Both the position numbers and the translations under genes were made by a program. 64,000 bases of DNA from Arabidopsis thaliana (lineage: Eukaryota > Streptophyta > Magnoliopsida > Brassicales > Brassicaceae). The stretch's first letter is position 1. Every line of letters begins with the position of its first letter. Positions 10,638-25,799 of the stretch are shown here, piece after piece. Location of the stretch: assembly GCF_000001735.4 (NCBI RefSeq), contig NC_003076.8:1-64000 (forward strand), given 5' to 3'. Below the pieces are notes generated by a model. That model did no database searches. It saw nothing but the letters and a program-made list of their open reading frames with translations, and had not been told where the DNA came from.

Positions 10638-13003
10638 ATGGCAGAAAAGGAGGGTAAAGCAAGTGGCACAGACAATGACAATCGGGTGAAAACGAAACGT
10701 TCAAGTCATAGTCGTCGAAAGGAATGTGTCAATAAGAGTTTGGAACATAATGATGAGCTTGTGAAATATATGTCCAAGTTGCCAGGTTATCTCCAACGTA
10801 TAGAGAGAGGTGAAGAAAGCGTTCATCAAAGTAATGTTTTGAATGTTGGAGTCTTGGATTGGGAAAGTCTACAGAGATGGAAGCATGGTCGAGCAAAAGG
10901 CGGTGAAATATCAGGAAGAAGTGAGAGAAAAGTGTCTACTATTGCTACTACTTCTACTTCAGGAGTAGTAGTTCCCAATGACTCGGCTAATAGGTGTAAG
11001 ATTGATGACCAAGTGCATACTTGTTCGAATCTCGGTAAAGTTAAAGCTTCCCGGGATCTTCAATATTCTCTAGAACCTCAGCTGGCTTCTAGGGATTCAT
11101 TAAATAAGCAGGAAATAGCAACTTGTAGCTATAAGTCCTCTGGTAGAGATCACAAAGGAGTAGAACCGAGGAAGAGCAGAAGAACGCATTCAAACCGGGA
11201 ATCCACTACAGGTTTATCGTCAGAAATGGGAAACTCTGCGGGGTCACTTTTCCGGGATAAAGAGACTCAGAAGAGAGCAGGGGAGATACATGCAAAGGAA
11301 GCAAGAGAAAGAGCTAAAGAATGTGTTGAGAAGTTAGATGGGGATGAGAAGATCATTGGCGATTCGGAAGCTGGTCTTACTTCTGAAAAGCAGGAGTTCA
11401 GCAACATTTTTCTCCTTCGATCAAGAAAACAGTCCCGAAGCACTCTTTCCGGTGAGCCTCAAATCTCAAGGGAGGTTAACCGCTCTCTAGACTTTTCCGA
11501 CGGAATCAATAGCTCTTTCGGATTGAGATCTCAAATTCCTAGTTCCTGTCCACTCTCTTTCGACTTAGAGAGAGATTCTGAAGATATGATGTTGCCTCTT
11601 GGTACTGATCTTTCTGGTAAAAGAGGTGGGAAAAGGCATTCAAAGACAACTTCAAGGATATTTGATCGAGAATTTCCTGAAGATGAATCCAGAAAGGAGA
11701 GACACCCTTCACCAAGCAAGCGATTTAGTTTTAGTTTTGGTCGTCTCAGCCGAAATTTCAGCCTGAAAGATATTTCAGCCGGCCAACCTTTGAGTTCTTC
11801 TGAGGATACCATTATGTCTGGTTCTATGAGATTTGATGGTTCAGTTTGTCCATCTCAGTCAAGTAACCCGGAGAACCAGAACACTCATTGCAGATCTCGA
11901 GTTAGCCCTCTAAGGCGGTTTCTTGACCCTTTACTGAAACCAAAAGCCTCTGAAAGTGTTCTTCCATCAAAAGCAAGATCAAGTTCTTCCAATCCAAAGC
12001 CAATAACCAACAGCAACGTACCACTTCAAGATGAAAAGAAGCAGGATGCATCGAGAACCCTAGCTATTTTTCAGCTCACAATCAGAAATGGCATCCCTTT
12101 GTTTCAATTTGTGGTCGATGATAACAGCAGCAGCAGCAGGAGCATTCTCGGGGCTACAATGAAAAGCTCAGATTCATCGTTCAAAGATGATTCTGTTCAG
12201 TACTGCACATTCTACTCTGTTAATGAAGTCAAAAAGAAAAAAAGTGGAAGCTGGCTAATCCATGGACACAGAGAGAAACATTGCGGGTTCGTCTACAACA
12301 TAATCGGTCAAATGCAGTTGGGAAACTCAATGAGCGTAGATATATCAGAGCAGAAATCTTTGATCACAGAGTCAGTTCTGTTTGACGAATCAGAGCAAGT
12401 AAAAGGGAGGAAGGAGGTTGCAGCTGTAGTGATCAAGAAGAAGCCTGTCGAAGGAAGCTATACCAGCTTCGAGGAAACTAGTGTGATAATTCCAGGCGGC
12501 GTTCACAGCTTCCCCGAGAAAGGAGCACCGTCGCCATTGATTAGCCGGTGGAGGTCTGGAGGGTTATGCGACTGCGGTGGCTGGGATGTTGGATGTAAAC
12601 TACATGTCCTCTCCAACAAAACAGTCCTCCATAAATTCAACCAAAGCTTCACACTTTTCGATCAGGTAATATAAACATAACTTAACCAAAACCTTTTTCT
12701 AAGATTTTCCTGCAAACCCATTTCATATAAAAAATATGTGTTTGCTTTTCTATTTTTTATGCCGTGTTCTTGAGAGTAGTCGTTTTACATTTGCAGGAAG
12801 TGAGTGAACAAGACTCGAGTCCAGCTTTGGCGATGACAGAGCTGAAGACAGGGATCTATAGGGTGGAGTTTGGTTCGTTTGTTTCACCGTTACAAGCGTT
12901 TTTTGTGTGTGTGACGGTACTAACATGTGCTTCCAAGGCAAAGACCACCGGAAAATCTTCTTCTCCTATGGCTCCGCCGCTATCTCCCGTTGGTAGAGTC
13001 TAA
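10638..13003 (+). CDS. DUF3527 domain protein (At5g01030)
   Basis: Exons 10638-12665 and 12797-13003 join in phase 0 to give 744 residues. The first 400 residues are hydrophilic, low in complexity and rich in Ser, Arg and Lys, probably disordered. The DUF3527 region starts near SPLRRFLDPLLKPK (about residue 435). It continues through LAIFQLTIRNGIPLFQFVVD, the GFVYNIIGQMQ segment, and a conserved Gly/Cys-rich piece (GGLCDCGGWDVGCKLHVL). It ends in exon 2 with GIYRVEFGSFVSPLQAFFVC. This is the normal order of the plant family, whose biochemical function is unknown. No signal peptide or membrane span is seen. A uORF precedes it. A piece of exon 1 has been duplicated to 17952-18084. Confidence 0.93.
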
Positions 13004-13393
13004 ACTCAGGACACAGATAGAGAGTATCTAATGATCGTTATCTTTCTTATAAATTCCTAACGTTGTATGCTCTTGTGTTGTGTCCAAAAAGACTTAAATC
13101 ATAAGAGTATACACTACTATTAAAGTTACACTATCAACTCTACACATATATTGATTTGCTTAGAGTTGAAGAAATACATAAACAAAAATGTTCAAAAATA
13201 ACATTTTTATATAGATAAAATAATTGTCTCTCGTACAAATCAGTTCAAGCATTGTAGTGCACTGGTGACCAGAATTTTTCATAAATCAACTCAAGAAAAA
13301 TACTGAAATTTTAAGAAACAATGATTTCCAAAAATGTGAAAATTGTAAATGTATTTTTTTTATTTAAAAATGGAAAACGAACCTAAATTACTT
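13004..13393. other. Convergent 3' flanks of DUF3527 gene and LAC8
   Basis: This 390-bp AT-rich spacer contains both 3' UTRs. Its part from about 13281 is duplicated next to LAC9 (about 18085-18208), showing that the laccase duplication included this flank. Confidence 0.7.
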
Positions 13394-16142
13394 TTAGTAA
13401 GACAAATCAATGTTAGTCGTCCGAGAGTCATAGATCGTAGGATCCCGAGTGCATTGCGGAAGATTCGACGGTGGAGATGGCAAGCTCGTTTCCGGAGTTG
13501 GCCCGTTTTGAACTATGAAAGCACTCATAATCCCGTATGGTAAATGTGCATCCATGTGACAATGGAACAGCCATACACCTGCAAATATACAATTTCATAT
13601 TCATATTAACCCATCGATTAACATATATTTGGCGTTGATACTAGATATTAAATATATATATATATATATATATATACTTTATAAAAAAAACATGTTACTA
13701 ACCAGGATTATTAGCGATAAATCTGAGGACAACCCATCCGCCTGGTGGTACACCAACGGTATTATGCATTTGCGGGTTAAATAGATTAAGCTTTCTTGCA
13801 TCACGAATAGGATCATAGTTACCAAATCCATAACCTAACACATAGAAGTTGAAACCGTGGAGGTGCATGGGGTGGCTCTCCGGGGAGATTATAGCCGTGT
13901 TCTGCAAAACGATCTCGACTGTAGAATTAAATCTAATTTTCTTGACGCTAGTCTTTCTTTCCGGAAACATCATCTTCATGTCATTATTGGTACGTTGTTC
14001 GAATTTTGTGTAATCAAATTTAAGCGGTGGTTGGTTGGGAAAATCGTCGGTGTAGATGCCACTAATGTTGTAAAAATAAGCCTCTTGCATAGAGATTCTC
14101 TCCGGGATCATAAAAGTGCGGTTGTTGAGAGAACCAGCATACCTTTGACCTAACGGTCCAATACACTTGGTGCCCGCTGGACATGGGTCTAAGCCAAGCC
14201 CCATGGTTATGAACATCTTCTCGTCCACGTGACGAGGGACTGGTGTCCAGTGTGGTCCACCAACGAGGCTAGTGATGTTTGAGGTGAACCTATGAGCGGT
14301 GGACATGTCATTCGGCACAGGCATCAACGGCTCCGCTGGCGATGATGATGACGTGGCACCCTGGTAGACGATTAAGCCTCTGGTGGGTTTGATGTCGGGG
14401 GTTGGTATCCCAATGGCACTAATGTAAGGGAGGGTGGCCATGTAGTACTTTCCAATGGCCTGGTCGGCGGTGAGAAGTGCGTCAACGGTCTGTCCCGGCG
14501 TTAAGATCATCACATCGGTGAGGTACGGCGTCGAGTAGACAGCATCTACAGCGACAACTGTGACGTTGTGATTGGCTATTTTGAAGAAGAGGTGAGTGTT
14601 GAGTGCTGCGTTTACGATCCTTAGCAAGTATGTTTTTCCTTGTACAACTTTGAGGTTAAACATTCCTACCAAAGCCAAAAATAAAAATAAAAGTTAATTC
14701 TGTTTTTTGTAAACAATTTACAATAAAAAGTAACTTTTGATTCAAGTAAAGAGTGAGTATTACTATTCTCAGAGCAAGGATATGAATCTCCGGCGAGGCC
14801 ATTGATGAGGTAAGCATCAGAAACCGGAGCTGGCCGTAATTGGAGAAGTCTAACATCTGTGTCCCACCATTGTTCTTGCATAATAAAAAAATTCAAACAA
14901 AGTTAATTGATAATTATGAATCCTATATATCATAATTTCTTTATATTGTATATATATATAATTATCTTTAGTGGATATTTATTAAAACCGAACCAACTTG
15001 GTCATAATACTCGTCAGAATGTGGCGTAGATCGAGAAAGTTGTATCAACTTGTAAAAGACAGCTGTTTGAAAAAACTATATTTTTTTTGAGATATGTTGC
15101 TTTTACTATTATATTGAATCACTATAATCGAGAATTGTCGCTGTCACAAAATTGATTTCGACTTTGCAAAAAAAAGAGGGAAATACTTACGAAAAACGAT
15201 AGGAACTTCCTTGTAGGGTTTAGGAAAAGGGTAAGGACGGCCGGATCGGGGACGGATGACTAGAGCCCCGTGAAGAGTGGCACGTAGATTAACGACGTGT
15301 GCGTGCCATAACAATGTACCTTCTTGTCCAGTGATATCAAATTGATATGTGAAGTTGTAACCTGGTTGAATCGGACATTGAGTTATCATATTCGCACCGT
15401 CCATCCATACGCTCTTCAACTGGAAAACTCCATGCCTATACATATATGTGTGAAATTAAGAAATAACTTTTATTAACATCTAAAAAGTCAGTAATTAGTT
15501 GATGAAATGATATTGAAATCGACTTCCATTATAAAGAAAAAAAACAATAGTAATGAGATCAATAAGTTATCTAATTACCAGTGGATGGTTACATTGTAAG
15601 TTGAGTTGTTAATGACATTAACCACAAGAGTGTCGCCTTCTCTAACGTTTATCGTTGGGCCGGGAAGACTTCCATTAGCTGCCGGTATTATTTGCTCCTT
15701 GCATAACGGTTTCACCACGACGTCTTGGATCTGTTGGTTAGACGTCGTTATTAGTATTGTGTTACTATTAAATGTTTTTTACCGGCAAAGTTAAAAACTA
15801 AAAATCGGGGCTCATAGATTAGAGATCCATCAAATACGGTATTAATTTCTGAAATCGAGGAAAAGAAAACACAAACACACGCAATTCAACAACTTTCCGA
15901 TTTTAAGAAATAAATGACTAGTATATAAAATGGAAATTGGTAATATAATATAGTTCCCACAGTAATAAAATTAATAGTTAATATTTCGAAAATTTTGGTT
16001 AGGTTATTAAAAAAGGGAGAGAAAGTGGTATAAGAGTAAATACGTGGAGAACATGTTCGACAACAGCTGCTGAGGCAATGGAAGAGAAGAGAAGAAGGAC
16101 GAGGAACGCTTGATTTGAGAGATAATGATGAAGTCGAGGCAT
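13394..16142 (-). CDS. LAC8: Laccase LAC8 (At5g01040)
   Basis: Six exons, 16142-16044, 15730-15579, 15435-15191, 14874-14764, 14665-13703 and 13578-13394, encode 584 residues, the usual plant laccase length. A signal peptide ([20 protein letters not shown], cleavage near ASAA) sends it to the apoplast. All four copper sites are present: HWHG across the exon 2/3 junction, WHAH in exon 3, HPMHLHGF at the end of exon 5, and [13 protein letters not shown] in exon 6, the last joining T1 and T3 ligands. Laccases oxidise phenolics with O2 and act in lignin or flavonoid polymerisation; the substrate of this one is not shown by sequence. Several N-glycosylation sequons (NNST, NITS, NRTF) are visible. 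It is a tandem paralogue of LAC9. Confidence 0.97.
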
Positions 16143-16197
16143 TGTTAATGTAAGGATAATTTGCCCCACTTGTGATTTTGTGAGAGACTCGTACGCG

Positions 16198-16205
16198 TAT
16201 TTATA
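16198..16205 (-). promoter_or_regulatory. TATA box of LAC8
   Basis: The minus strand reads TATAAATA 56 bases upstream of the LAC8 ATG, inside a stretch conserved with LAC9. In LAC9 the same position (20874-20881) reads TACAAATA, so the box is altered there. Confidence 0.65.
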
Positions 16206-17951
16206 GAACGAACTAATAGAGAGAGATGGCAAAACTAAAATACTATATTATTATTCAATTATTAATTTGCCAGAAATGGCAATCTAGACACGATTGAACA
16301 CGTCGTTGACCAACCAAAAAAAAAAAATAGCAAACTTCCCTCAGGGATTAGTCATTATATACTGTAATTTTCTTTAGGGTTATGTCACATGTTAAAACTA
16401 GTATTAATACTACCTCAAATTTATTTAGTTTTGTTTTATAAAATTTGCTTTTGTATTTTTAATGCAGAATTTTCAACAAAATTTGTAATTCTCTCTTTCA
16501 ACTTATAAATTGGAGGTTATCAAAAAAGAAAACTAGTTAATTGGACAAAACTTATGAATTGAACAATTAAACTCATCATAAGTGTTTAAATAGATGATAT
16601 AATATAAAGTTAAACACCTTTTTTATGAAACACCCCAAAAATAAGGTAATTCGTTGCAAAAGAAGCTGTTAGATTTATAATTATATTGTAACAACTATGT
16701 TTTTAGTTTATATACAAATTTGATTGCACTTTCAGTGTTGTAAAAAATATACTCCATCTGAAAAGAGGTTATATATGAAAAAGTACTTTGATCATCCCTT
16801 TTTTGATAAAGGATCATCCCTTTTTATATAACAAAAGTGTAATCATTTATGCCCGAACGGAACCAAATAATCAAATGTCCACCCCTAATGATTGCTTCTA
16901 AAATCTAATTTATTGTTTTTCTGATCACGAACAAATATATAACTACAAATTTAATCCAAATTTCTTTGTTTTCGAACTAATTCAACCTTATATTCCCGTT
17001 CTTACATGAAAACATTTGAAGCTTACATTTAGTAATTAACATTACCATATTCTATATTTTTTTAAAAAAAAATCTTCTCGAGTCAGCGGCACACATAAAC
17101 ATTATACAGCTAAGTAACTCTGCCATGTGAATCACGAGATCGATTTAATTTAAAAGGCGAAATTGTCATGTGTACCGTTGTGCGTGCTTAGTAAGACTCA
17201 GGACTTAAGAGATCAATATAAATCAGGAAAACTAATATACTTAATGCCAGTTGCATTTGATTACTGACTCCAACACATCTTTACCCACCCCTTACATATT
17301 AATTTATAAATAAATGTAAAGAATAAAAACTTGATTTTTTCATGTAAATATTGATGGACTTGTCATTACTCATTAGCTTTATTAATCAAAAGAATCAGTC
17401 AATTATATTGTATGACTTGCCAGGCGAAAACAATGGATTAGCTAATGATAAGAAAATAATTACTTTTCTTTTCTATAACGACATTTTTCGCCACAGTTGC
17501 TTCGATTGAAGATTATTGGGCTAGATGATAAAGTTTAACCCATTAGGTCTAAAGCGTATTTGTAGCCCATTTATCCTTTTTTTTTATTGTTATGAAAAAA
17601 AAAACCTTATACATAAATCTCTGAACCGATCGTTCCATTAATGCATTAACCACTATAGAATATAATGAAAAAAACTTCCATACATTGAATCGCGAACAAA
17701 CAAAAAAAGGGGTTAACTATTACCTACGATTTTTTTTTTGTGAACAATTATTATTATTATTATTTTTTGTGAACAATTATTACTACGATATATTTCGAAA
17801 ATAGTGTTAAATTAACAATAAAATTATAGCAAGTATGATTCATGACCTAACGACACAAGTAACCAACAGATATTATATCCGTTTGACATTTTTTTTTTTG
17901 CCATTGTTAAATATATAAATAATAATCTTATTAATTTTCGTATCATAGCCA
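16206..17951. other. LAC8 upstream region and end of duplication unit A
   Basis: No gene is visible in this AT-rich stretch. Patches at 16375-16420, 17520-17640 and 17825-17930 are alignable with the region upstream of LAC9 (22150-22200, 22330-22460, 22507-22630), so it is the distal end of duplication unit A. The middle, about 16440-17460, has no counterpart in unit B. Short direct repeats at 16790-16825 and 17724-17789 are described separately. Confidence 0.6.
16790..16825. repeat. 14-bp direct repeat around an 8-bp filler
   Basis: gatcatcccttttt occurs at 16790-16803 and again at 16812-16825, separated by tgataaag. It may be a minimal retroposon stub (T run plus a few bases between target duplications) or a tandem duplication with filler made by break repair. 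The short T run makes the retroposon reading weak. Confidence 0.45.
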
Positions 17952-18084
17952 GTGAAATATATGTCCAAGTTGGCAGGTTATCTCCGTATGGATAGAGGTG
18001 AAGAGAGCGTTCAGAGTAATGTTTTGAATGTCGGAGACTCGGAGTCTTGGATTGGGAACGTGTAGAGAAATGGAAGCATGGTCG
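17952..18084 (+). pseudogene. Duplicated fragment of the DUF3527 gene (At5g01030) exon 1
   Basis: The segment aligns with 10761-10891 of the DUF3527 exon, starting at gtgaaatatatgtccaagtt and ending at ggaagcatggtcg, with about 85 percent identity and a few small indels that spoil the frame. It is followed directly by sequence matching 13281 onward, so about 2.4 kb of the source (rest of exon 1, intron, exon 2) is missing. It marks the left edge of the second laccase duplication unit and cannot make a protein. Confidence 0.85.
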
Positions 18085-18208
18085 TAAATAAACACAAGAA
18101 ATATACTGAATTTTAAGAAACAATGATTTCGAAAAATGTGGATACAATGACTACGATTGATAGTCAACAGTAAATGTAATTTATTTTCTTAAACGAACTT
18201 TGCTACTT

Positions 18209-20812
18209 TTAGTAAGACATATCAACATTAGTCGTCCGAGAGTCATAGATCGTAGGATCCCGAGTGCATTGCGGAAGATTCGACGGTGGAGATGGCAAAC
18301 TCGTTTCCCGGGTTGGCCCATTTTGAACTATGAAAGCCATCATAATTCCTAATGGTAAATGTGCATCCATGTGACAATGGAACAGCCATATACCTGCAAA
18401 AAAACAATTTCATATTCTTATTAATCCATCGATTAATATCTAATTGGTGTAAATACTAAACATATAGAAATGTTACTAACCAGGATTATTAGCGATAAAT
18501 CTGAGGACAACCCATCCACCTGGTGGTACACCAACGGTATTGTGCATTTGCGGGTTAAATAGATTAAGCTTTCTTGCATCACGAATAGGATCATAGTTAC
18601 CAAATCCATAACCTAACACATAGAAGTTGAAACCGTGAAGGTGCATGGGGTGGCTCTCCGGGGTTAGTATTCCCGTGTTCTGCAAAACGATCTCCACTGT
18701 AGAATTAAATCTAATTGTCTTGACGCTAGTCTTTCTTTCCGGAAACATCATCTCCATGTCAGAATTGGTGGGATGCTGTTCAAATTTTGTGAAATCAAAT
18801 TTAAGCGGTGGTTGGTCGGGAAAATCGTCAGTGTAGACTCCAGTAATGTTGTAAAAATAAGCCTCTTGCATAGAGATTCTCTCCGGAATCATAAAAGTGC
18901 GGTTGTTTAGAGATCCAGCTAACCTTTGATCTAACGGTCCAACACACTTGGCGTTCGAAGGACATGGGTCTAAGCCAAGCCCCATCGTTATGAACATCTT
19001 CTCGTCCACGTGACGAGGCACCGGCGTCCAGTGAGGTCCACCCACGAGGCTAGTGATGTTCGAGGAGAACCTATGAGCGGTGGGTATGTCATTCGCCGGA
19101 GGCATCCACGGCTTTGTTGGCGATGATGATGACGTAGCACCCTCGTAGACGATTAAGCCTCTGGTGGGTTTGGTGTCGGGGGATGCCGGTACCCCGATGG
19201 CACTAAAGTAAGGGATGATGGCCATGTAGTACGTTCCAATGGGCTGGTCAGCGGTGAGAATTGCGTCAATTGTTTGTCCCGGTGTTAAGATCATCACATC
19301 GGTGAGGTACGGCGTCGTGTAGACAGCATCTACAGCAACAACTGTAACGTTGTGATTGGCTATTTTGAAGAAGAGGTGAGTGTTGAGTGCTGCGTTTATA
19401 ATCCTTAGCAAGTATGTTTTTCCTTGTACAACTTTGAGGTTAAACATTCCTATCGAAGCGGAAAAAAAACGAAAGAAATTATGTTTTTTTTTGTAAACAA
19501 TTGTGTTGTGTCAATTAATATGGAAGTCGATCATTTACAAAAATAATTTAAGTGAAGAGTGCGTTTTACTATTCTTAGAGCAAGGATATGAATCTCCGGC
19601 GAGGCCATTGATGAGGTAAGCATCAGAAACCGGAGCTGGCCGTAGTTCGAGAAGTCTAACATCTGTGTCCCACCATTGTTCTTGCATGATCAATATTTAA
19701 GAAAACAAATTAATTAACAATTTGAATACTATCATAATATATACATATTTGGTGGATGTTTATATATTAAAACCAAGCCAACTTGTAATACTCGTCACAA
19801 TGTGGCGTAGAATCGAGAAAGTCGTATCAACTTGTAAAAGACAGCTTTTGAAAAAACAATATATTTGAACAAATATTGAATAACTATAATATTTAGAATT
19901 TAAACTATAGTCGAGAATCGTCGCTGTCCCAAAACTGATTTCGTCTTAAAAGAGAAGAGAAATGCTTACGAAAAATGAGAGGAACTTCCTTGTATGGTTT
20001 AGGGAAAGGGTAAGGACGGCCGGATCGGGGACGGATAATTAGAGCCCCGTGAATAGTGGCACGTAGATTAACGACGTGTGCATGCCACAACAATGTACCT
20101 TCTTGTCCGGTGATATCAAATTGATACGTGAAATTGTTACTTGGTTGAATCGGACATTGAGTTATCATATTCGCACCGTCCATCCATACGCTCTTCAGCT
20201 GAAAAACTCCATGCCTAAAATATATATGTGTGAAATCAAGAAATAACTTTTATTAACACCAAAAAAAAAAAATTCCCTAAGAAGTTAATTACTTGATGAA
20301 ATAATATTGATATATATAAAATGATTTCTAGATGATCAATAAGTTACTTTTAATTACCAGTGGATGGTTACATTGTAAGTTGACTTGTTAATGACATGAA
20401 CGACAAGGGTGTCGCCTTCTCTAACGTTTATCGTTGGACCGGGAAGACTTCCATTAACTATCGGTATCATTTGCTCCTTGCACAACGGTGTCACCACGAC
20501 GTCTTTAACCTGTTTCTTAGACGTCGTTATTAGTATTATATAAAATAGTTTTTTGGCAATTAATTTTTTAGTGGTAATAAAAGTTAAAAATTAAAAAAAA
20601 TAGTATTTTGTTTAATATAGGTTCCACTGTAAGAAAAGTAATCGGTAACTTTTTAAAATTTTATTTATAGTTTATAGAGCAAAGAAAAGAAAAGGAGAAA
20701 TAAGAGTAAATACGTGGAGAACATGTTCGACAATAGCTGCTGAGGCAATGGAAGAGAAGAGAAGAAGGACGAGGAAGGCTTGATTTGACAGAGAATGATG
20801 AACTCGAGGCAT
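18209..20812 (-). CDS. LAC9: Laccase LAC9 (At5g01050)
   Basis: Six exons, 20812-20714, 20509-20358, 20214-19970, 19680-19570, 19449-18481 and 18393-18209, encode 586 residues. Exon lengths equal those of LAC8 except exon 5, which is 6 nt longer. The signal peptide ([20 protein letters not shown]) and all copper-binding motifs ([25 protein letters not shown]) are intact, so a working secreted multicopper oxidase is expected. Coding sequence is highly similar to LAC8 while introns have diverged more, consistent with purifying selection on both. The TATA box conserved in LAC8 is changed here. A solo LTR lies about 230 bp upstream, beyond the proximal promoter. Confidence 0.96.
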
Positions 20813-21037
20813 TGTTGATGTCAGGATATGATAATTTCCTCTACTTGTTGATTTCGTCAGAGACTCGTACGCGTATTTGTAGAGATGTGGCAAAGTTTTG
20901 ATGAAGTTTGCAAAACTTTTATATTATAATAAAAATATTAAATTATTAATCAGCCAGATATGGCAATCTCAAACGCGTTTGCACACGTTGACAAAAAAAA
21001 TATCTTTTTTCTGTCAATTGAAATATTAAATGAATTG

Positions 21038-21616
21038 TGTTGAGATGTCGTTAACCTCTACAACACCTCAAGTTTTATGCTTTGTGATTAACACCAACTC
21101 TTTTTAATAAAACAGAGAAAAGAACAGAGACTTTAAGATAAGAGAGAAATGTGAGAAGGGAAGAGAGAACACATAACATTTGTTACCCCAGTTCACATCA
21201 ATAGATACTATGTCTGGGCCAAGTCACAGCTGGGGATCCATTAGAATAAGTAAGTTACAAGACATAATCCCTCAGAGAAAGAGTCTCACACTTGAGATCT
21301 CTTCTCCGTATCCCCTCTGTTACACTCTCAAGAGAAACATAAAAGTTTACACTTTTTAGTGGCTATTTCTTTCTCTAGCTTACTTTCTACATTGTATCTC
21401 TCTCTTTTTTACTCCCCTCTTAGCTGCGCTCACAACATAGCTCTAGGGCTTCTCCAAAACGCTCCAGTTTTAATTTGAATTCACATCGAGACAAATTGTC
21501 TTTCTTTGGCCAGTTTCTTGTGCTTCCAAAAGATGTTTAACTTAACAAGAGATGAATTACATTTAACTCTAGTTAACATCTCTTGTTTACTTGAACATAA
21601 GGTTCTCATCTTTACA
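21038..21616. mobile_element. Solo LTR, probably Copia-type
   Basis: The segment begins TGTTGAGATG and ends TTTACA, so it has the TG...CA ends of an LTR. It is flanked by a perfect 5-bp duplication, aattg, at 21033-21037 and 21617-21621. It is 579 bp long and has no counterpart upstream of LAC8, where the duplicated flank is otherwise alignable. No internal retroviral genes are present, so it is the product of recombination between two LTRs of an older insertion. The family is a guess from the 5-bp duplication and the ends. It is younger than the laccase duplication. Confidence 0.75.
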
Positions 21617-21621
21617 AATTG

Positions 21622-24847
<3,226 letters not shown>

Positions 24848-25093
24848 TCTTTGTAAAAAAACTTATTTTGAGAAATTGTGATTACACACAACAACATGTA
24901 CTACTATAAGCCAATGTGAATAAGTGTGTACCCATTCAGATTTTTTAATTCAATTATGAATGTTCTTTCCAATTGTTTGATATGATTGCACTCGTGCAAA
25001 AAGCTAAAACAGGAATCAAATTCCACACAAAGCAAAAGAAATAAGTTTTTGAGAAAAGAAAAAACAGAGGATTTTAATCTTCTTTCTCAGTTT

Positions 25094-25799
25094 TCATTTG
25101 TGTGAAGGCAAGTTAAAGTGAAAGAACCATGAGATTACAAATGCACAGACCATACATGTTAAAAGGAAATTAAGGAATCTATTTCCTCTACATAATCTCC
25201 GATCATCGGAATCGCTTGTAGCCACCATCGTGGGTGTATTTCCGGCCTCTACGTCATCTACATTGGTTTCAACCGTTGTTTGACCAATCTCATTGTCAAC
25301 TTTAAAAAAGTTTTGAGCTATCGAACGACAAATCTCGCAAGTCCTAAAATAAAAGTTACGATTCTTTGTAAAATCTAACAAATGTTTATAAGATTAATGA
25401 AAAGAATGATTGGTTTTAGTTTGCTTACTTATTACCCTTGATCTTGAACCAAGTATCGGCACATTGCTTATGAACATAACCCAAATCATCTTTACAAGAA
25501 CATCCAAGAACCATTGGATCTCCACATTCATGACGACTACTCTCTAAACCCAAATGGCAAATCCGGCAATCTTTCTCCGGAGACCCTCTGATTGATCCAG
25601 AGGCTACTGATTCTGTATCTGTTTCGTCGTCCAAATCATCAGCAATCTCAAACTCGCCGCAAAAGCTACGAACAGCTGAGTGAAAATCGTAGTCGTAATC
25701 ACAAGAAGAACTATCTTCTCCGCTGACGTCACTTGGACGGTATTGACGCTCGCCGGAACCATTTTCTAAATCAATGTGAGAGATTTCGTAAGATGACAT
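25094..25799 (-). CDS. RING-CH (MARCH-type) zinc-finger protein (At5g01070)
   Basis: Two exons, 25799-25429 and 25343-25094, encode 206 residues. After an acidic N-terminal half comes a C4HC3 RING-CH finger at about residues 80-130: CRICHLG, then GLGCSC-like MVLGCSCKDDLGYVHKQC, W-F-K, and TCEIC from the second exon. The spacing matches MARCH E3 ubiquitin ligases. A single hydrophobic segment near the C-terminus (FLNFLLTCMVCAFVISWFF) should span a membrane, leaving almost no tail. Many plant RING-CH proteins of this type have such tail anchors. The E2 and substrates are unknown. It converges with BSK10, with 246 bp between the stop codons. Confidence 0.92.

Noticed and set aside
11531-11812. 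Antisense 93-residue frame in the DUF3527 exon
   Set aside because: A shadow of the coding strand with no domain.
13649-13674. (TA)n tract in LAC8 intron 5 as a regulatory element
   Set aside because: A simple dinucleotide repeat inside an intron without further signal.
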